Part shown: positions 1 through 12,554 of the stretch, in pieces
Layout: each line of letters opens with the position of its first letter
How positions within the stretch are numbered: position 1 is the stretch's first letter
Assembly (NCBI GenBank): GCA_003550325.1
Contig: QKWP01000345.1
Span: 251,550 to 315,549 of the forward strand
Direction of reading: 5' to 3'
DNA length: 64,000 nucleotides
DNA from: Gigaspora rosea
Taxonomy: Eukaryota > Glomeromycota > Glomeromycetes > Diversisporales > Gigasporaceae
Position numbers and translations under genes: made by a program
The notes under the pieces: generated by a model
The model's input: the letters and a program-made list of their open reading frames with translations, nothing else
Told to the model about the DNA's origin: nothing
The model's database searches: none

Positions 1-270
1 AAATTGACGAAACCTATTACGAAATGACGAAACCTATGAAGAAACCCGAAGAGTTATATTCCATACAAGATAGAGTTAATTACCGCGTGTTTTAATAACG
101 ATAACGATAAGAGCTAAAAAAAAAACGATGTTTCAAGCGATAATGCATAATTAATAACAGGATAGAGAATCAATATAGGTTGCATAACAATATATACATA
201 TTAAGATATCCATTACATTATTATTATTATCCTCTCTAAATGCACATTCAGATTTTAGCCCAAATATATA

Positions 271-721
271 ACGACCTCTCTATTGTACTCTAAATACGCG
301 TTGTTAAAATTTGGTCCCAAAGGTGTGCACTTAGTCCACGCAGAGTTGATTTTTCGTTTTGCATTACATGGATTCCAAAATTCGTGACGGACGAACAGAT
401 TTTTTCTAATTTACTGCAAATAGAATAATGTTCACATTTAAGGTTACACAAGGTTAAATTTTCATTTTGCAGAACAAAGAATCAAAAATTGGGCCGGCAG
501 TCATATTTTTCCTGTCAGTCCTATAAGACAATTACGGGAAATTAAGGTCTCCATCGGGTGACACCGGATGAGAATAGGGGAAAAAATAGATGTCAAAAAT
601 CGAACAATTTGGTACAATTGGGATCTAAAAAAATAAAAATTGGAAAAGTTGAAAAAATGGGACGGCGGGTGATGCAAAACGAAAAATCAACTTTGTGTGG
701 CCTTATATAGAGGTTTTACTG
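271..721. mobile_element. pogo/mariner-like foldback element
   Basis: Ends ACGACCTCTCTATTG and TATAGAGGTTTTACTG, flanked by TA on both sides. Inverted internal arms (GATTTTTCGTTTTGCATTAC near 350; ATGCAAAACGAAAAATC near 672) give a foldback shape. No coding. A fragment of the same arm recurs at about 11836-11873. Confidence 0.55.
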
Positions 722-762
722 TATTAAGTTAGGGCTAGATTGAGTTATAAAGATACGTAGTA

Positions 763-870
763 CAGTCAAACCTCCCATAAGTGTGCATTTGTAGAGGGTG
801 TGGAGAGCAATTTTATAAGTGTCATATTAGTTGGGACTGAGGAGTAAGGTGCAATTATAGAGGCTTGACT
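763..870. mobile_element. Short CAGTC-ended TA-flanked element
   Basis: Begins TA|CAGTCAAACCTCCC and ends GAGGCTTGACT|TA (terminal G lost). 108 bp, non-coding, same end type as the elements at 24582 and 59371. Confidence 0.55.
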
Positions 871-3329
871 TATATGCAAAAATTGTTAGAATGCGAAGGT
901 GTTTACATAGACAAGGTTCAGAACTACGAACGATTTTTCAAAAAAAAAAAAAAAAACCACTAAGAACGCGCAATTTCACGTTACACCTGATCTTGTGACC
1001 TTTTTGTTAAATTGCACGCAGATCACATGATAGTATTGGTCAATCACTAAATGCATCGTTACATATAACACTGCATATATCATCTGACTTTAAACGAATT
1101 GACAGCCATGAAAAAAGGATACGGCATATAAATTCTGAAATTACACCTTCTACTATCTACAGTAAAAATAATCCGGAGAAAAGAGGGATAATCCAGAAGT
1201 TAATGACGGGTGTACTTTTATAAGTTAAGGTAATTTTGTAATCAGCAAGGTAGATTGAACCTTGGCTAATTAGTGATAGGTTTTTTTTTAACTTGAAAAC
1301 AGTGCCCCAAACAATAACACTTACAGTTAATTTTTTTAATATTTTTCTGAGCATAGGGTTATCCGACTAAGTTTTTAAAAACTACAACATATTAAATGTA
1401 GAGTATGCGTAGGATGTGTGCAATTATGCTGTAGTTAGTGGTTGTGTGTATTACGCTTGTTTTTTGTTGATTTAATCATTTATCTTGCTATTTAAACTTT
1501 GTACTACTGTAGTTAGTAAGTGATGTTGATGTTAGGAAGCAATTTGATTAATAAAGATTATCTATGCGGATTTAAAACTTTGTTAAGCTTAAGGACATTA
1601 ATTCTTTTATTAAATTCAACCAGATACGCATTTGACAATGGCTTAAAGACCAATAAATTAAAAATTATTGTAATTTAAATTTATAATTTATATATATCTT
1701 GTTGTCTAATAATTTCTGCAATGTTTTTTACTTCGACCTCGTTTTTTATTAGTCAATCAGATTTTGTAACGTCACAAAGTGATCTACAAAAATTAACCAA
1801 TTAAAATAAAGTCTACTATGCTCCACGCCTAGCCTACCTATCTCATATTAGAGACAGATAAACATTTTCATTATATCATGGATAATTATTCACAATTGAC
1901 TCTACCAGCTATTCTAATTGTCTATACACGGCTCGACAATAAACCTTTTTTACAAGCATTCTTTCAAAAAATCTTTGGTGTGATTTAGCAACTTTTACAA
2001 ACATCAACCAATCAGATCGTAAGTTAAGGTGTAACGTGAAATCAAAGAAAATAGAGAATTTCACTGTTCAAAAAAAAACCCCCGCTTATAACTTATAATT
2101 TTGCTTATAAAACCACCTTTCATGTTCTAACAAAAAAAAAATTTCTTGCGAAATTTTGAAGTTGAGACGTTCTTTGCAAATTCTCTACCTCAACTTTACT
2201 TTAATGGTAACCCGTATCCTTAACTATTATGTTATCATGTTGTTTGGATCTCAAGTTACACCTGATTTTATAGGATACGTTATAAAATTTTGTTTAAAAT
2301 ACCACAATAAAATCGCACATTACACCATAAGTTTTGTATATGAAACATTTGTACTTATTTAAATTTTTTAAGTGAAAATTTTTAGAAAACTGCTAAAAAA
2401 GGTGATATCTATAATAGTTTTAAATATGTCTATATTTTACCTGTGCTAAGTCCATCCATATCCTATTTACAACTCGTACCATACTAAACTGTGACTAATG
2501 ATGCCTGACGAAATTCTTGACGAATTAATTTAGTCGAAAAAATATTAAAATACAGTGAGTCTCCTTTTCTATAATAAATTTTGGATGTGAATAACCCTCA
2601 TAATTACCGCTTTTATTATGCAGATAAATTTATTAATTCTGTTAAAATGCAATTTCTTTTAATGTTCTTTATAGGGATCCTAAGAATTGGCCACATGAAG
2701 GGTGCGCAGAATTTGAGAACTGACAGTGCGATTTTTAAAATTCAATTAGCTGACATAATTCTGACCAGATTGTACAATGTTTCAGGATGGCAGCCTGCGC
2801 AGCAGATTCGAAAAATGCGGGAATTTGCCCATCCCTAGTTCTTCCCCTTCCTGAAATAAACAATTCAATTAGAAATCCATAACATATTGAGACTTAAATA
2901 AGGCACGTTCAAGCCTACACTGTAATAGCATATGTTGTGGTGTTTGTTTACCGTGCATATGATCCAAAAAGGAACATTAAACGAAATTATAATTTTAAGT
3001 GGTCCAAATTAATAATAAACTTTTTTTTTCTAACTACCAGCACATTATAAAAAGTCGTTTGTTTAAACCAAGCTTATGTAATGAAACATTATAAAATTTT
3101 ACTTTGTATCATTTACATATAAAATTGATCTCATAAAGAAGCCAAGGTGTTACCATATGTTTCAGGAAAACCAAGATTACCAGGATGATAAACGATAATC
3201 AAAGATCTTTTCGATTTTTAACACTTGCTTATCTTATCTAGAATGTAACCCGAATTTGCATAAGGAGGGCATCTTTTTTTGTTTGCGAATTCAAAGAAAA
3301 TTCCGATTATAATATATATGGTTTGATTA
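871..3329. other. AT-rich intergenic, no supported gene
   Basis: Nothing convincing. The motif ACGTTACACCTGATC and its inverse recur (about 978 and about 2020-2260), suggesting an old inverted repeat. A short open frame at 2581-2838 ends GWQPAQQIRKMREFAHP; its DNA is less AT-rich than the surroundings and may be part of a dispersed repeat, but I cannot assign it. Confidence 0.4.
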
Positions 3330-3487
3330 TGCGCATTTGTGATATCTAAATATGATCGATCACATTGAAATAAATGATGTGATAACATTAATATCAGCTT
3401 ATTTAGTGAATGGAAAAGGCATTGTTATTTAATCTTATCACATTAGTCATTTCAATGTGATCACATCTAGAAATCACAAACTGCGCA
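3330..3487. repeat. 158-bp imperfect inverted repeat (MITE-like)
   Basis: Arms TGCGCATTTGTGATATCTA and its counterpart ending TCACAAACTGCGCA are inverted over about 55 bp each, including TTTCAATGTGATCACAT. No clear target duplication. A 65-codon frame starting at 3457 begins inside the right arm and is not considered a gene. Confidence 0.6.
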
Positions 3488-4866
3488 CAATCTATCCATA
3501 TAATATATGTGGTAATTACTTTGCATTCACAAAGCAGGAAGATGCTCTCCTTATGCAATCCTGGGTTACACTCGACATTCTAAGAACGGTAGGACAGCCG
3601 TTAAAAATCGAAAAAGACTTCTGCTTGAACGATATAAGTCAAGGATATACGTGAAAATATATATATGTATATATGAAACACTCAGTAAACATATGTATAT
3701 GTAGATAGAGATGTCAGACAAATAAGTATGCACGCGTTAGTAATATATTGTAAGACTCTGATATAGTAGTAAAAGAGTATGTGATGTTGGAGAGACAATA
3801 TAATAAGATCAATGTTGGCATTCTATTGTTCTATCGCGAATTCTATTTATTCTATTTATTATTCTATTGGAAACTTTTAATATTAAATTACATTAAATAA
3901 CTATAGATATATATATTTAGCATTTTATTTGAAAATTTATTTAATTATTGCAAGTTAATAATAACAAATATTTTATATGTAGAAAGAAAGCCTTTGTCTT
4001 ATTAGTGGACCTAGATTTCTATTGGGCAATCCTGAGTAATACATACTTTAGAGGTCATTGTATATGGAAGAAATTGTGAAAGAAAAACCTAGAGACAATT
4101 AAAACGTATCAACTAAAATAAATTCAAGGACTTATATACATATAAAGAATCTGCAGCTATTATTTAACGCGTAGAATGAACTCCCTTTTAAGATTTTGGA
4201 GGGGAAAATACAATATAGTGCACACATATTCATTCCTTGAAAAAGTTTCTACTACATTCAATCTTTCCATGTTACATAATATTAAATAATAATCAATACT
4301 TTGATACTTTCCCCACAACTTAAACATACCGTAATTGGAGGGTAAACGCAATTGGACTATCATTGTACTAAAAAGGGAATAATGTGGATCTGTCAATCAA
4401 TCGGTAAAAGTTTTCCGAAGTACGTATAACCATAAGACAAAATAATTAAATATACGTGGAGGTAACAAAAAATATATTATTCAGAAAGACGATTAAGGAA
4501 AACTAGAAAAGATGAAAAATGAAGAAAAAAATGTAAAAAAAAATTTTTCAAATTACTGTGATCAGTGATTTTCATACATCACACCGGAAATCAGAGCATA
4601 TTTGTTTAGAAATAAATTTTATCCAATCATGTATTGGCATTTTTGTCTAGATTTCTGATTTTCCGGTGATGCATTTGTAAAATTATGTAAAATTATGGTG
4701 ACACTCGTCAATCGCCGGAATTTTTCAATATACACGTGATCGTGTCTAACCAATTATTTCGTATACTGCGCCAAAATATATATTTTTTAAAACACTAATC
4801 TTTTCACAGACACATTTTTTAAAGATGACCTATATCAGGACTGAGCTTAATAAAGTTAATAGTCAG

Positions 4867-4898
<32 letters not shown>

Positions 4899-5592
4899 CT
4901 ATTTCATAAAGAGTTATAAAGCTTTAAAATTTGGCTATTTTCGAATCGTTATAATTTCTATAGAGGAGTTTTTTTAAAAAAAAAATTGACCGTTAACTTT
5001 GTAGAGTTTAGTCATTGCATAGTTTTCAATCTGTTTATTATAAAAAAAATTATTTTTAAAAATTTTAGTGTTTTTTCTGTGCCGCAGTATGTCGAAATAC
5101 ATTAATATATTGGCTATCCACGATTACGAGAAAATTGACATCCCCGTGATTGTCGAGTATAACCATATCGATAAGTAATATCAGGTCGCAGAAGGTTACG
5201 GAGGTAATAATCGGTTTATACATTTTTTACAGGAGGGTAACCAAATTTCCGGGTCGGATGTGTCGGATATAGGTCGGCGTTTAGCCCTAGTTGTTAGTGG
5301 GCTCTATAGCAAAATCATCGGCTGGAAATTTTTTAATGAACAGGTATGATTTCATTAATAAAACTTTAATGATCTTGGCAAATCGATCAATTCCGATCCA
5401 GCCGACATGAACCGATGCACTCCGAAGTATTCCGACCGGAATTTTGGTGATTTGGTAAATACTGTAGCTAAGCAATTATAGATTTGATAAAGGAAGATCG
5501 TAATGTTTCACGACATTTCACATTATTTATATTTATTCGGAAACAAAGTCCGTTATCGTTATGCTACCATTAAAATACATATTCATTCAAAG
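3488..5592. other. Intergenic; partial MITE copy
   Basis: About 4540-4700 is a decayed relative of the element at 14590: TTCAAATTACTGTGATCAG and CATACATCACACCGGAAATC against TTTTCCGGTGATGCA. A T/A run of about 30 bp lies at 4868-4898. No gene seen; the stretch before 5593 is the presumed promoter region of the F-box gene. Confidence 0.4.
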
Positions 5593-7104
5593 ATGATAAC
5601 ATTACCAACCGAATGTTTTTTTGAAATAATTAATAACTTCCGAACCGATTTTAAAAGCTTATTTTCATGTCTTCTTGTAAATCGCCAATGGTGCAAAATT
5701 ATTATACCAATATTATGGAACGAACCAACAAAGTATTTGGGTGATAAAAGACTTATAAGAATATATCTTTTATCATTAAATTCTAAAGAACAAGCTCTAT
5801 TGATCCCCTTTAATATAATTCTTCCAAATTATCCAAAACCATTATTTGAGTATGTATGTTATACTAAATCGGTTGGTTATTTTTTATCCAATGGTGTCGC
5901 AAACTGGCTTAATAGTGAAGGATATGGAACTCATGATTCTAATAATCGTTATAAAAGGAATAATAAAGAGCCTATAAAAGCCATTAAATATTCTTTGACA
6001 GAAATGTTTCTACGAACAAGCAAGAATCTTAAATGGTTAACACTTGACAATATCATTAATAAAACAATATTTGAAAGTCCTTATATGAACAATACTATTA
6101 TCAACTTAAGCCTTTATTACATATATTTTGATTACAAAGAAATAAGACTATTAATAGAGTTTATAAAAAAGAACACTACTTTGACTCATTTAAATCTTAT
6201 TTATAGTCGATTGGGTTCTGAGGGATGGAAGGCACTAGCAGAGACTCTTTGCATAAACACTACATTAACTACTTTGTTGATTCATGAAAGTCAACTTAGT
6301 TCAGAGGATGCAAAATTATTAGCAAATGCTCTTTGTAAAAATGTCACTTTAACTTCTTTAAGTATTAAAACTAATAATATTGGCTTTGAAGGAGGAAAGG
6401 CATTCGCAAAAGCACTTTGTAAAAATACTACCCTGACTTCTTTAAATATTCGTGACAATAAAATTGGTTTTGAAGGAGGAAAAGCATTTGCAGAGGCTCT
6501 TTGCATAAACTCCACCTTAACTTCTTTAAGCATTTATGATAATCAACTTGGTTCTGAGGGAGGGAAAGCATTAAAAAAAGCTCTTTGTAAAAACACTACC
6601 CTAACTTCTTTAAACATTTCTTATAATCAACTTGGTTCTAAGGGAATTAAAGCATTAGCAAAGGCTCTTTGTACAAATTCTACCTTAAATTTTTTAGATA
6701 TTTCATATAATCAACTTGGTTCTGAGGGAATTAAAATATTAGCAGAGGCTCTTTGTAAAAATACCACTTTAACATCCTTAAATGTTAAAGGTAATAATAT
6801 TGATTTTGAAGGAGCAAAAGCTTTCGCAGAAGCTCTCTGTAAAATCACTACCCTAACTTCGTTAAATATTGCTAATAATAGAATTGGGGTTGATGGTGGA
6901 AAAGCATTTGCAGATGCCCTTTGCATCAACACTACTTTAACCGCTCTAAATCTTTCTTATAATGGGCTTAATTCTGAGGTCGAAAAAGCATTAGCAGAGG
7001 CTCTCTATAAGAATATTACTTTAACTTCCTTAAATATTTATGGCAATCAATTTAATTCCAAAGAAGTGAACACATTAAAAAAAGCTTTTATACATATTCT
7101 TTGA
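5593..7104 (+). CDS. F-box / leucine-rich-repeat (RNI-like) protein
   Basis: Single-exon gene, 503 residues from the ATG at 5593. The frame is open upstream to an ATG at 5503 (533 residues), but the F-box signature begins immediately after 5593 and the extra 30 residues look like untranslated leader, so I prefer the shorter start. Residues about 4-45 (LPTECFFEIINNF ... VNRQWCKIIIPILWNEP) are a typical F-box as found in glomeromycete proteins. After a linker, residues about 170-495 hold 11-12 leucine-rich repeats of 28 residues with the core GGKALAEALCKNTTLTSLNI, the ribonuclease-inhibitor/NLR type. F-box proteins of this build normally bind Skp1 and present substrates to an SCF ubiquitin ligase, with the LRR as recognition surface; that role is inferred from family knowledge. 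The repeats are closely alike at DNA level (84-bp period), so copy number probably changes by unequal exchange. No intron or stop interrupts it. Confidence 0.9.
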   Translation: MITLPTECFFEIINNFRTDFKSLFSCLLVNRQWCKIIIPILWNEPTKYLGDKRLIRIYLLSLNSKEQALLIPFNIILPNYPKPLFEYVCYTKSVGYFLSNGVANWLNSEGYGTHDSNNRYKRNNKEPIKAIKYSLTEMFLRTSKNLKWLTLDNIINKTIFESPYMNNTIINLSLYYIYFDYKEIRLLIEFIKKNTTLTHLNLIYSRLGSEGWKALAETLCINTTLTTLLIHESQLSSEDAKLLANALCKNVTLTSLSIKTNNIGFEGGKAFAKALCKNTTLTSLNIRDNKIGFEGGKAFAEALCINSTLTSLSIYDNQLGSEGGKALKKALCKNTTLTSLNISYNQLGSKGIKALAKALCTNSTLNFLDISYNQLGSEGIKILAEALCKNTTLTSLNVKGNNIDFEGAKAFAEALCKITTLTSLNIANNRIGVDGGKAFADALCINTTLTALNLSYNGLNSEVEKALAEALYKNITLTSLNIYGNQFNSKEVNTLKKAFIHIL

Positions 7105-7375
7105 ACCAACATAATTAATAAAACAAATATTTTCAAGTGCATGTATGAAAGACTCGATGATGTCCAAAATCCTTTTTACTTATGATATTAAAAATTCGGT
7201 ATTTTATTCGCATTATATATTTTAACATATAAATCTTATTCATTTAAAATTAAAAATTTATTTAGCAGTATGATTACAATATTACGATATTTATAATGCA
7301 GTCTCTCTAGGAATGTTAACAGTTACAAGTAAATTAATGCTAATATATTTTTTTTCAATCAAGTCACCAACACCT

Positions 7376-7563
7376 CGTTTCACCGACAAGTTTTTTAAAA
7401 ATTGTGCTAACCTTAACATTAATTCTAAACCTGTCCCTAACGACAATAACAGAATTACTTTGTCAGTAAAATGACTGTCGGTGAAATAACTGCCTGTGAA
7501 ACAAACATGGGCAAATTGATTGTCGGTGAAATGACATGTCGGTGAAGTGATTGTCGACAAAAT
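7376..7563. repeat. TTCACCGACAAG-family repeat, copy 1
   Basis: Left part TTTCACCGACAAG, middle CCCTAACGACAATAACAGAATT, right part several GTCGGTGAAATGA units in inverted sense. Related copies lie at 19872, 35780, 44788 and 54840. Non-coding. Confidence 0.65.
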
Positions 7564-8383
7564 GCGCACCATCATAATGTCTGGCCAATCGGATACAATT
7601 GGTGATATTAATTTCTAGCCGAACTGAATTTGGAGTACAAATCAAGTAGGACAGAAAACATCGCAATGAGGTAATTAGCTACGACACATTGTAGTGAGGT
7701 TGCATTGTTGACTTAGGTCGTAACTACGATATTTTCAAAACACTATAGCATATATCATAACAATAATAGTATATAGTGCTGTATATTATGTAGTTGCTCA
7801 TAATAGGTTATGTTGATTTCGATGAAATTTGATCACTTTATAAGCTAGGCTCTAATAAAAGCAACAAACATTATAAAGCATTTTTGTTTTACTGACTAGT
7901 TGTTTGAGAACTTAAAAAATTATAGGTTATAAAAGCTTTTTAACCAGTCACTTGCTATTTTGGCAACTCCTGACAAGATATATCGACATTTCGAAGTTGC
8001 CAGAAATGTTGACATCCACAAAATATTAAACTTTATTCTGTTAAGCTGGTACATACAATTACCTACCAAAGTGTAATGATTTTATTAGTATCACTCTGGG
8101 ATTGTGCTACGAAAAATTGACACTGTCAGGATGTTCCAAAGTGAAAATTCTACGGATAATGCTTAGAGACAGGCAAATTCATGTGATTGGTTGTTTAGTA
8201 GTTAGAGTAGATTGTTTTAATATCACGTGAATTGTACAGTCCTATACGAAATCCAAAAAAGGAAATTATAAAATAATTAATAACCAAGTCCATATATAAT
8301 TTCTTTTTTTAGATTTCGCCTAACAACTATAGCCTGTCTGCGGATAATGGGACTGTCGTTACGAATATTGAAATAGCCATGAC
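7564..8383. other. Intergenic, nothing recognised
   Basis: AT-rich sequence without supported coding, RNA or terminal-repeat signals, apart from the left target duplication of the next element at 8376-8383. Confidence 0.4.
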
Positions 8384-8524
8384 TAGTGATGTGTCATTTA
8401 TATGATACCTGAAAAATTCTAGCGTACAGTACGTATAGTTCTTCTGATTGGCTGGCAAAAGTGATCGGCTAAAATTTTAGCGTACAGTACGTACAGTACG
8501 TACACTGTACGCGGCACATCACTA
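8384..8524. mobile_element. hAT-like MITE, perfect 8-bp target duplication
   Basis: 141 bp with ends TAGTGATGTG and CACATCACTA, flanked by identical GCCATGAC at 8376-8383 and 8525-8532. Interior carries GTACAGTACGTAC repeats. A diverged relative is at 12321. Eight-bp duplication and TAGTGATG ends are typical of hAT. Confidence 0.9.
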
Positions 8525-8987
8525 GCCATGACGCCCTAAAATTGCAGGTCATGGGTCTATCAAGCCATCAGCGCAGCACATTAAGGATCACGTGAATTAA
8601 CTGCTAAATTTAGCAAAGACAAAATTCAGTTTTGCATATTAAATTGGCCGCAGCATATGCTGTGGCGATAGGCCCTAGTTTGTCAGTCAAAAAGTTAAAT
8701 CACAACAATGCAATTTACTTAAGTTTCAGTGAATTTGATTTCATGTAATTTTCATCACATTAGATATAAAGAGCCAGCTTTACAAAGTTCGGCCAGTATT
8801 ATTGCATCATTTGATTTAAATATATAATCTGAGTTGTAACTTCTCAATCATGTTTTCAGAATTACATATATGTTCAACTTTGTGATCTACACACGTACAT
8901 ACCTTATGACTTAAACACTATGATTTATTTCTGTATATTATCTAGTGATTCTGCTCTTCGGTTTAGTATATTTATATAATCTTTGGG

Positions 8988-10283
8988 CCCTATGAGAAAT
9001 TACAGCACGGAATAATACTGAAATACACGGAAAAGTTTGAATACGTGACCACACAAACCTGCACGTAAATATACACGGGACAATGCACGGGAAAGCAAGT
9101 TCATTTCCATATAATTTATACGTAATAAATATCATAACGCGTTTTTCATATAACAAATTATATACTAATTAAAAAAAATTCATATTACAATGTAAATGAC
9201 TATTTATTTTATTTTATTTATTTATTTAAAAAAATTTTTTTACATAAATACATTCAAAAACAACTATTACATATTTCACCACTCGCTGCGCCACAATTAA
9301 TCACATCCGCAAGAAAATTAGATCACTAACTTAAGAAAGAAGAACCCTCGAACCTTTCCCGAACTTCAATTGACCATGATGAAAAAAAATTGTTTAGTTG
9401 AATCATAGAAAGAAAAAGAAAAATTCTTAGGTAACACGCAAATGGCAAAAGATGAAATCCACAAAGCAATGAAAATCACACCGAAAATGGTTTCGAAGAC
9501 GAAACCCTAACGAAGCACCAGAAGCAATGAACGCCGACTCCAAAACAGATAAATATCGGCTCCAATGATGACTCTAATAGCGACGGCTACAAAAACAAAA
9601 AAAAAAAGAAATAAAGACATGTTAGTTATGCTCAAAACAAGAAAACAAAGAAGCAAAAAACGGAAAAAAAGACAAAGCAAAAAGGTGAAGGTGAAAAGGG
9701 AAAGGAAAAAGATGAAAAGAAAGAAAGAAAAGAAAAAAATAAAAAAAAAACAAAAAAAAAAAAGAGGTAATGATAAGAAGAAAGAGGAAAAGGAGAAAGC
9801 AAAATAAAAAAAAAAAGAAAGAAAAGAAAAGAGGAAGTTGAAAAAAAAAGGAAAAATAAAGAAAATGAAAATGAAAAGGCGAAAAGGGTGAACAGAAAAA
9901 AAAATATATAAAAAAAGTGAATTAAAAAAAAAAACAAAAAAGTAAACAGAGGTTGTTGATCGTTAAGAATCTTAACGATAGTGCGCGTCAGTGCACGGAA
10001 ATTTATAATAATTAAGAATCTTAACGATTGTGTACACGATAATGTACGGAAATTAAAAATCTTAATGAAGTGCACGTCAATGTACGAAATTTATAATCGT
10101 TAAGAGTCTTAACGACTGTGCTCGTCAGTGCACGGATCCTAACTTTTCGTGTAATAGCGTATTTTAAATTTTTTGGATGATCATTTTCCGTGCAGTTTCC
10201 GTGCAGCGATTATGTTACTCGTGTTTACCCGTATATAATTCCGTATTTATGTGTGTACTTACGTGTACCGATTTCTCATAGGG
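8988..10283. mobile_element. 1.3-kb TIR element, CCCTATGAGAAAT ends, copy 1
   Basis: Perfect 13-bp terminal inverted repeats (8988-9000 and 10271-10283). Subterminal CACGG/CCGTG motifs (TGCACGTAAATA, ACGGAAAAG), a purine-rich tract at about 9560-9950, and 2-3 units with the near-palindrome CGTTAAGAATCTTAACG. No obvious target duplication. The Lys/Arg-rich frame at 9565-9807 is composition-driven. Inverted relative of 40712-42372. Confidence 0.75.
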
Positions 10284-10324
10284 TAAAAATTTATAAATTA
10301 CAGTAATTTTACAACACTGGTGAT

Positions 10325-10620
10325 CGCATATTTCGCATATTTCTACTTAATTCGCATAATTAGCAGCATAATTCTAAAAAATTTATCGCATAATTCGCAT
10401 ACGGTAAATTGAATTGTAAAGCAGGCAGAATTTGGGGTCTGTCGCAGCAGAAAATGAGGATCCCTAGTCTAAAGCCATGTATCCACGTGACATTTTTGTG
10501 TAAATCAACTAGGGTGTCCAGGATTATGCGATGCGATGAGGTAAATTATGCGTGCGATCTGAGTTTGATTATGCGATGGATGCGAAATAAATTTAAAATT
10601 ATGCGATCGATTATGCGATT
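10325..10620. repeat. Inverted cluster of ATTCGCAT / ATTATGCGAT motifs
   Basis: CGCATAATTCGCAT-type words at 10325-10402 face ATTATGCGAT-type words at 10526-10619, with a GC-richer spacer (GGCAGAATTTGGGGTCTG). Probably a non-autonomous element with multiple subterminal transposase sites; edges not resolved. Confidence 0.5.
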
Positions 10621-12320
10621 TTTTATTATTGTAGTTATTGTACACTATATGTAATTGTTTCTATTCTTCGGAATTTTTCGGACGCTTACTGAAAATTTTA
10701 CCTCGACCATGCTCGTAATTTAGGCTATTTTTTTTTTTTTTGACATCTTTATCCGAAATTATCCGATGATTTATAATTACTTACCCCGGAGATATCCGAT
10801 CGGTCTGACGAAAAAGAGACCGACAAAACCTTATAATAAATTACAGAAATTTTGATAAAATTCAATATTCAGAATATCCAGATATGTTATAGAGAAGCTT
10901 GTTGAAAGATGGACAGCTACAATTTAATATTTTATTGGTCAAATTAATTTCGTCAATAGTCTGTAGTTTCGTCAATCATCAAGGTTTCGTCAGACAAAAC
11001 CATTGCGTGAGTGCGAAAATAGTTTCGTAAAGTATCATTAACTGCCAACTTAATTTATACAAAAGCCATGCAGGAACATTTTTTAATTTAAAAATTACTA
11101 ATTTTGTACGTATCCGTAGACTTTCCGCCCAAATAAATAAATAAATTAATTTTTTAAATAATTTTTTTAATTTTAGCAAATATAAGCTTTTTTTTATTAT
11201 ATTAATTGTATTTAAATATAGACCGCCATCAAAGAGACGAATCATATCTAGTTTTATATTATAAACATGTAAAAGAAATAATTTATTCATCACCTGGGTG
11301 AACCCCCCTTCCGTTTTTTTTTTTAAAAAAAAAAAACTTAATCTCGGATATTAGCAAGTTAGGGTAGAAGATATGGATGTAAAATTGAACAAAGAATTTT
11401 TTCCGTTAAACCCAAAACGTGGCTTCATAAGCAAATATTGAATTTCTTTGGTTTGTTGCACAAAGACTATTGGACGATCATGAAGGGGAGAAAATTTACG
11501 TATTATTTTTATTATATGATTATTATATTATTAAAATATTGTAATTTTTATTTTATCATATTCCTCTTATTATTATTAGATTAGTAACATATTATTTCAT
11601 GTATAAATTTTATTGTATTTATATAATAAACAATTATTAGTAATGAAGTTATAAGAGAGTTAACTGAAAGAAAAAAAATATAATTATTATATGTTCAATA
11701 TATATTCATAATATATTTATTATATAATGTGAACATATTTAGCAAAAAAACATAGGTCTTTGTAAGTGGCTTTTGCCATTCCAAGAAAGCCTTTAGAACA
11801 AAAAAATCAAACCGTCGTCCAAATTCAGATTCCATGTAATGCAAAACGAAAAATTAGCTTTGTGTGGCCTTAAGGTAATACTGAAGGCTACTAATGAGTG
11901 GTTAGAAAATTAAATTTAAAACCAGGAACAATATCAAGCGACATAATAAATGGGTATAAGGACAACTCCTTGTAATACATAAACAAGCTTACGTACGTAC
12001 GTACGTTGAGAAAGTGATGACTATCGGGGTGACGGCTAAAAATTACTAACAACACCAATATCTAACTAAAACACTATTTCAAAACATTATACAACTAACT
12101 AAACCCTAGTAATGACAGGTTACGAAAGGAGACGTGGCAAGACTTGGTTCGAGTAACTAGGTCAATAAGGCTCTGGATTATGTCACGGGGCTTATAATAT
12201 GAAATCACCGGATTATACTTTATGTGAATTCTACATATCTGAGGTTTAAATAATAACAGTTTACTAATTCGAATATCTATCGAGGGAATTACTATAGCTA
12301 ACACTTCTACTGTAATTTCG
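10621..12320. other. Intergenic; repeat scraps
   Basis: GTTTCGTCA scraps at 10949-11020 (relatives of the 36296 element), T/A runs near 10730 and 11310-11336, an arm fragment at about 11836-11873 related to the 271 element, and (ACGT)n at about 11990-12005. No gene. Confidence 0.4.
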
Positions 12321-12465
12321 AGGTGATATGCCATTTATATGATACCTGAAAAATTTTAGCGTATAGTACGTACAATACGTACTGTACGCACTGTACTTAT
12401 AGTTCTTTTTCGGACTGATTTGCTGGCAAAAGTGATCGGATAGTACTGTACACGGCACATCACTA
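12321..12465. mobile_element. Diverged relative of the 8384 hAT-like MITE
   Basis: Shares ATTTATATGATACCTGAAAA, TTTTAGCGTA and GGCTGGCAAAAGTGATCG with the 8384 copy and ends CGGCACATCACTA. The left end has decayed (AGGTGATATG) and flanks no longer match. Confidence 0.75.
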
Positions 12466-12554
12466 GTTATAACTCAACTGAGTTGAACTCTATCTGGGTC
12501 ATCCTTTGAGCTGTTACGCGGGTTGGCTTGACCAATACGGGTCAAAATTTTGAC

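Noticed and set aside
3457..3654. 65-codon ORF
   Set aside because: Starts inside the right arm of an inverted repeat; no family resemblance.
6291..6932. Minus-strand ORFs over the LRR gene
   Set aside because: Antisense shadows of the 84-bp coding repeats.
9565..10075. Open frames on both strands (Lys/Arg-rich plus, Phe-rich minus)
   Set aside because: Product of a purine-rich tract inside a TIR element; one-sided composition and no conserved motif.
12120..12160. GGTTCGAGT as a tRNA T-arm
   Set aside because: No matching anticodon or D arm, and no closing acceptor stem.
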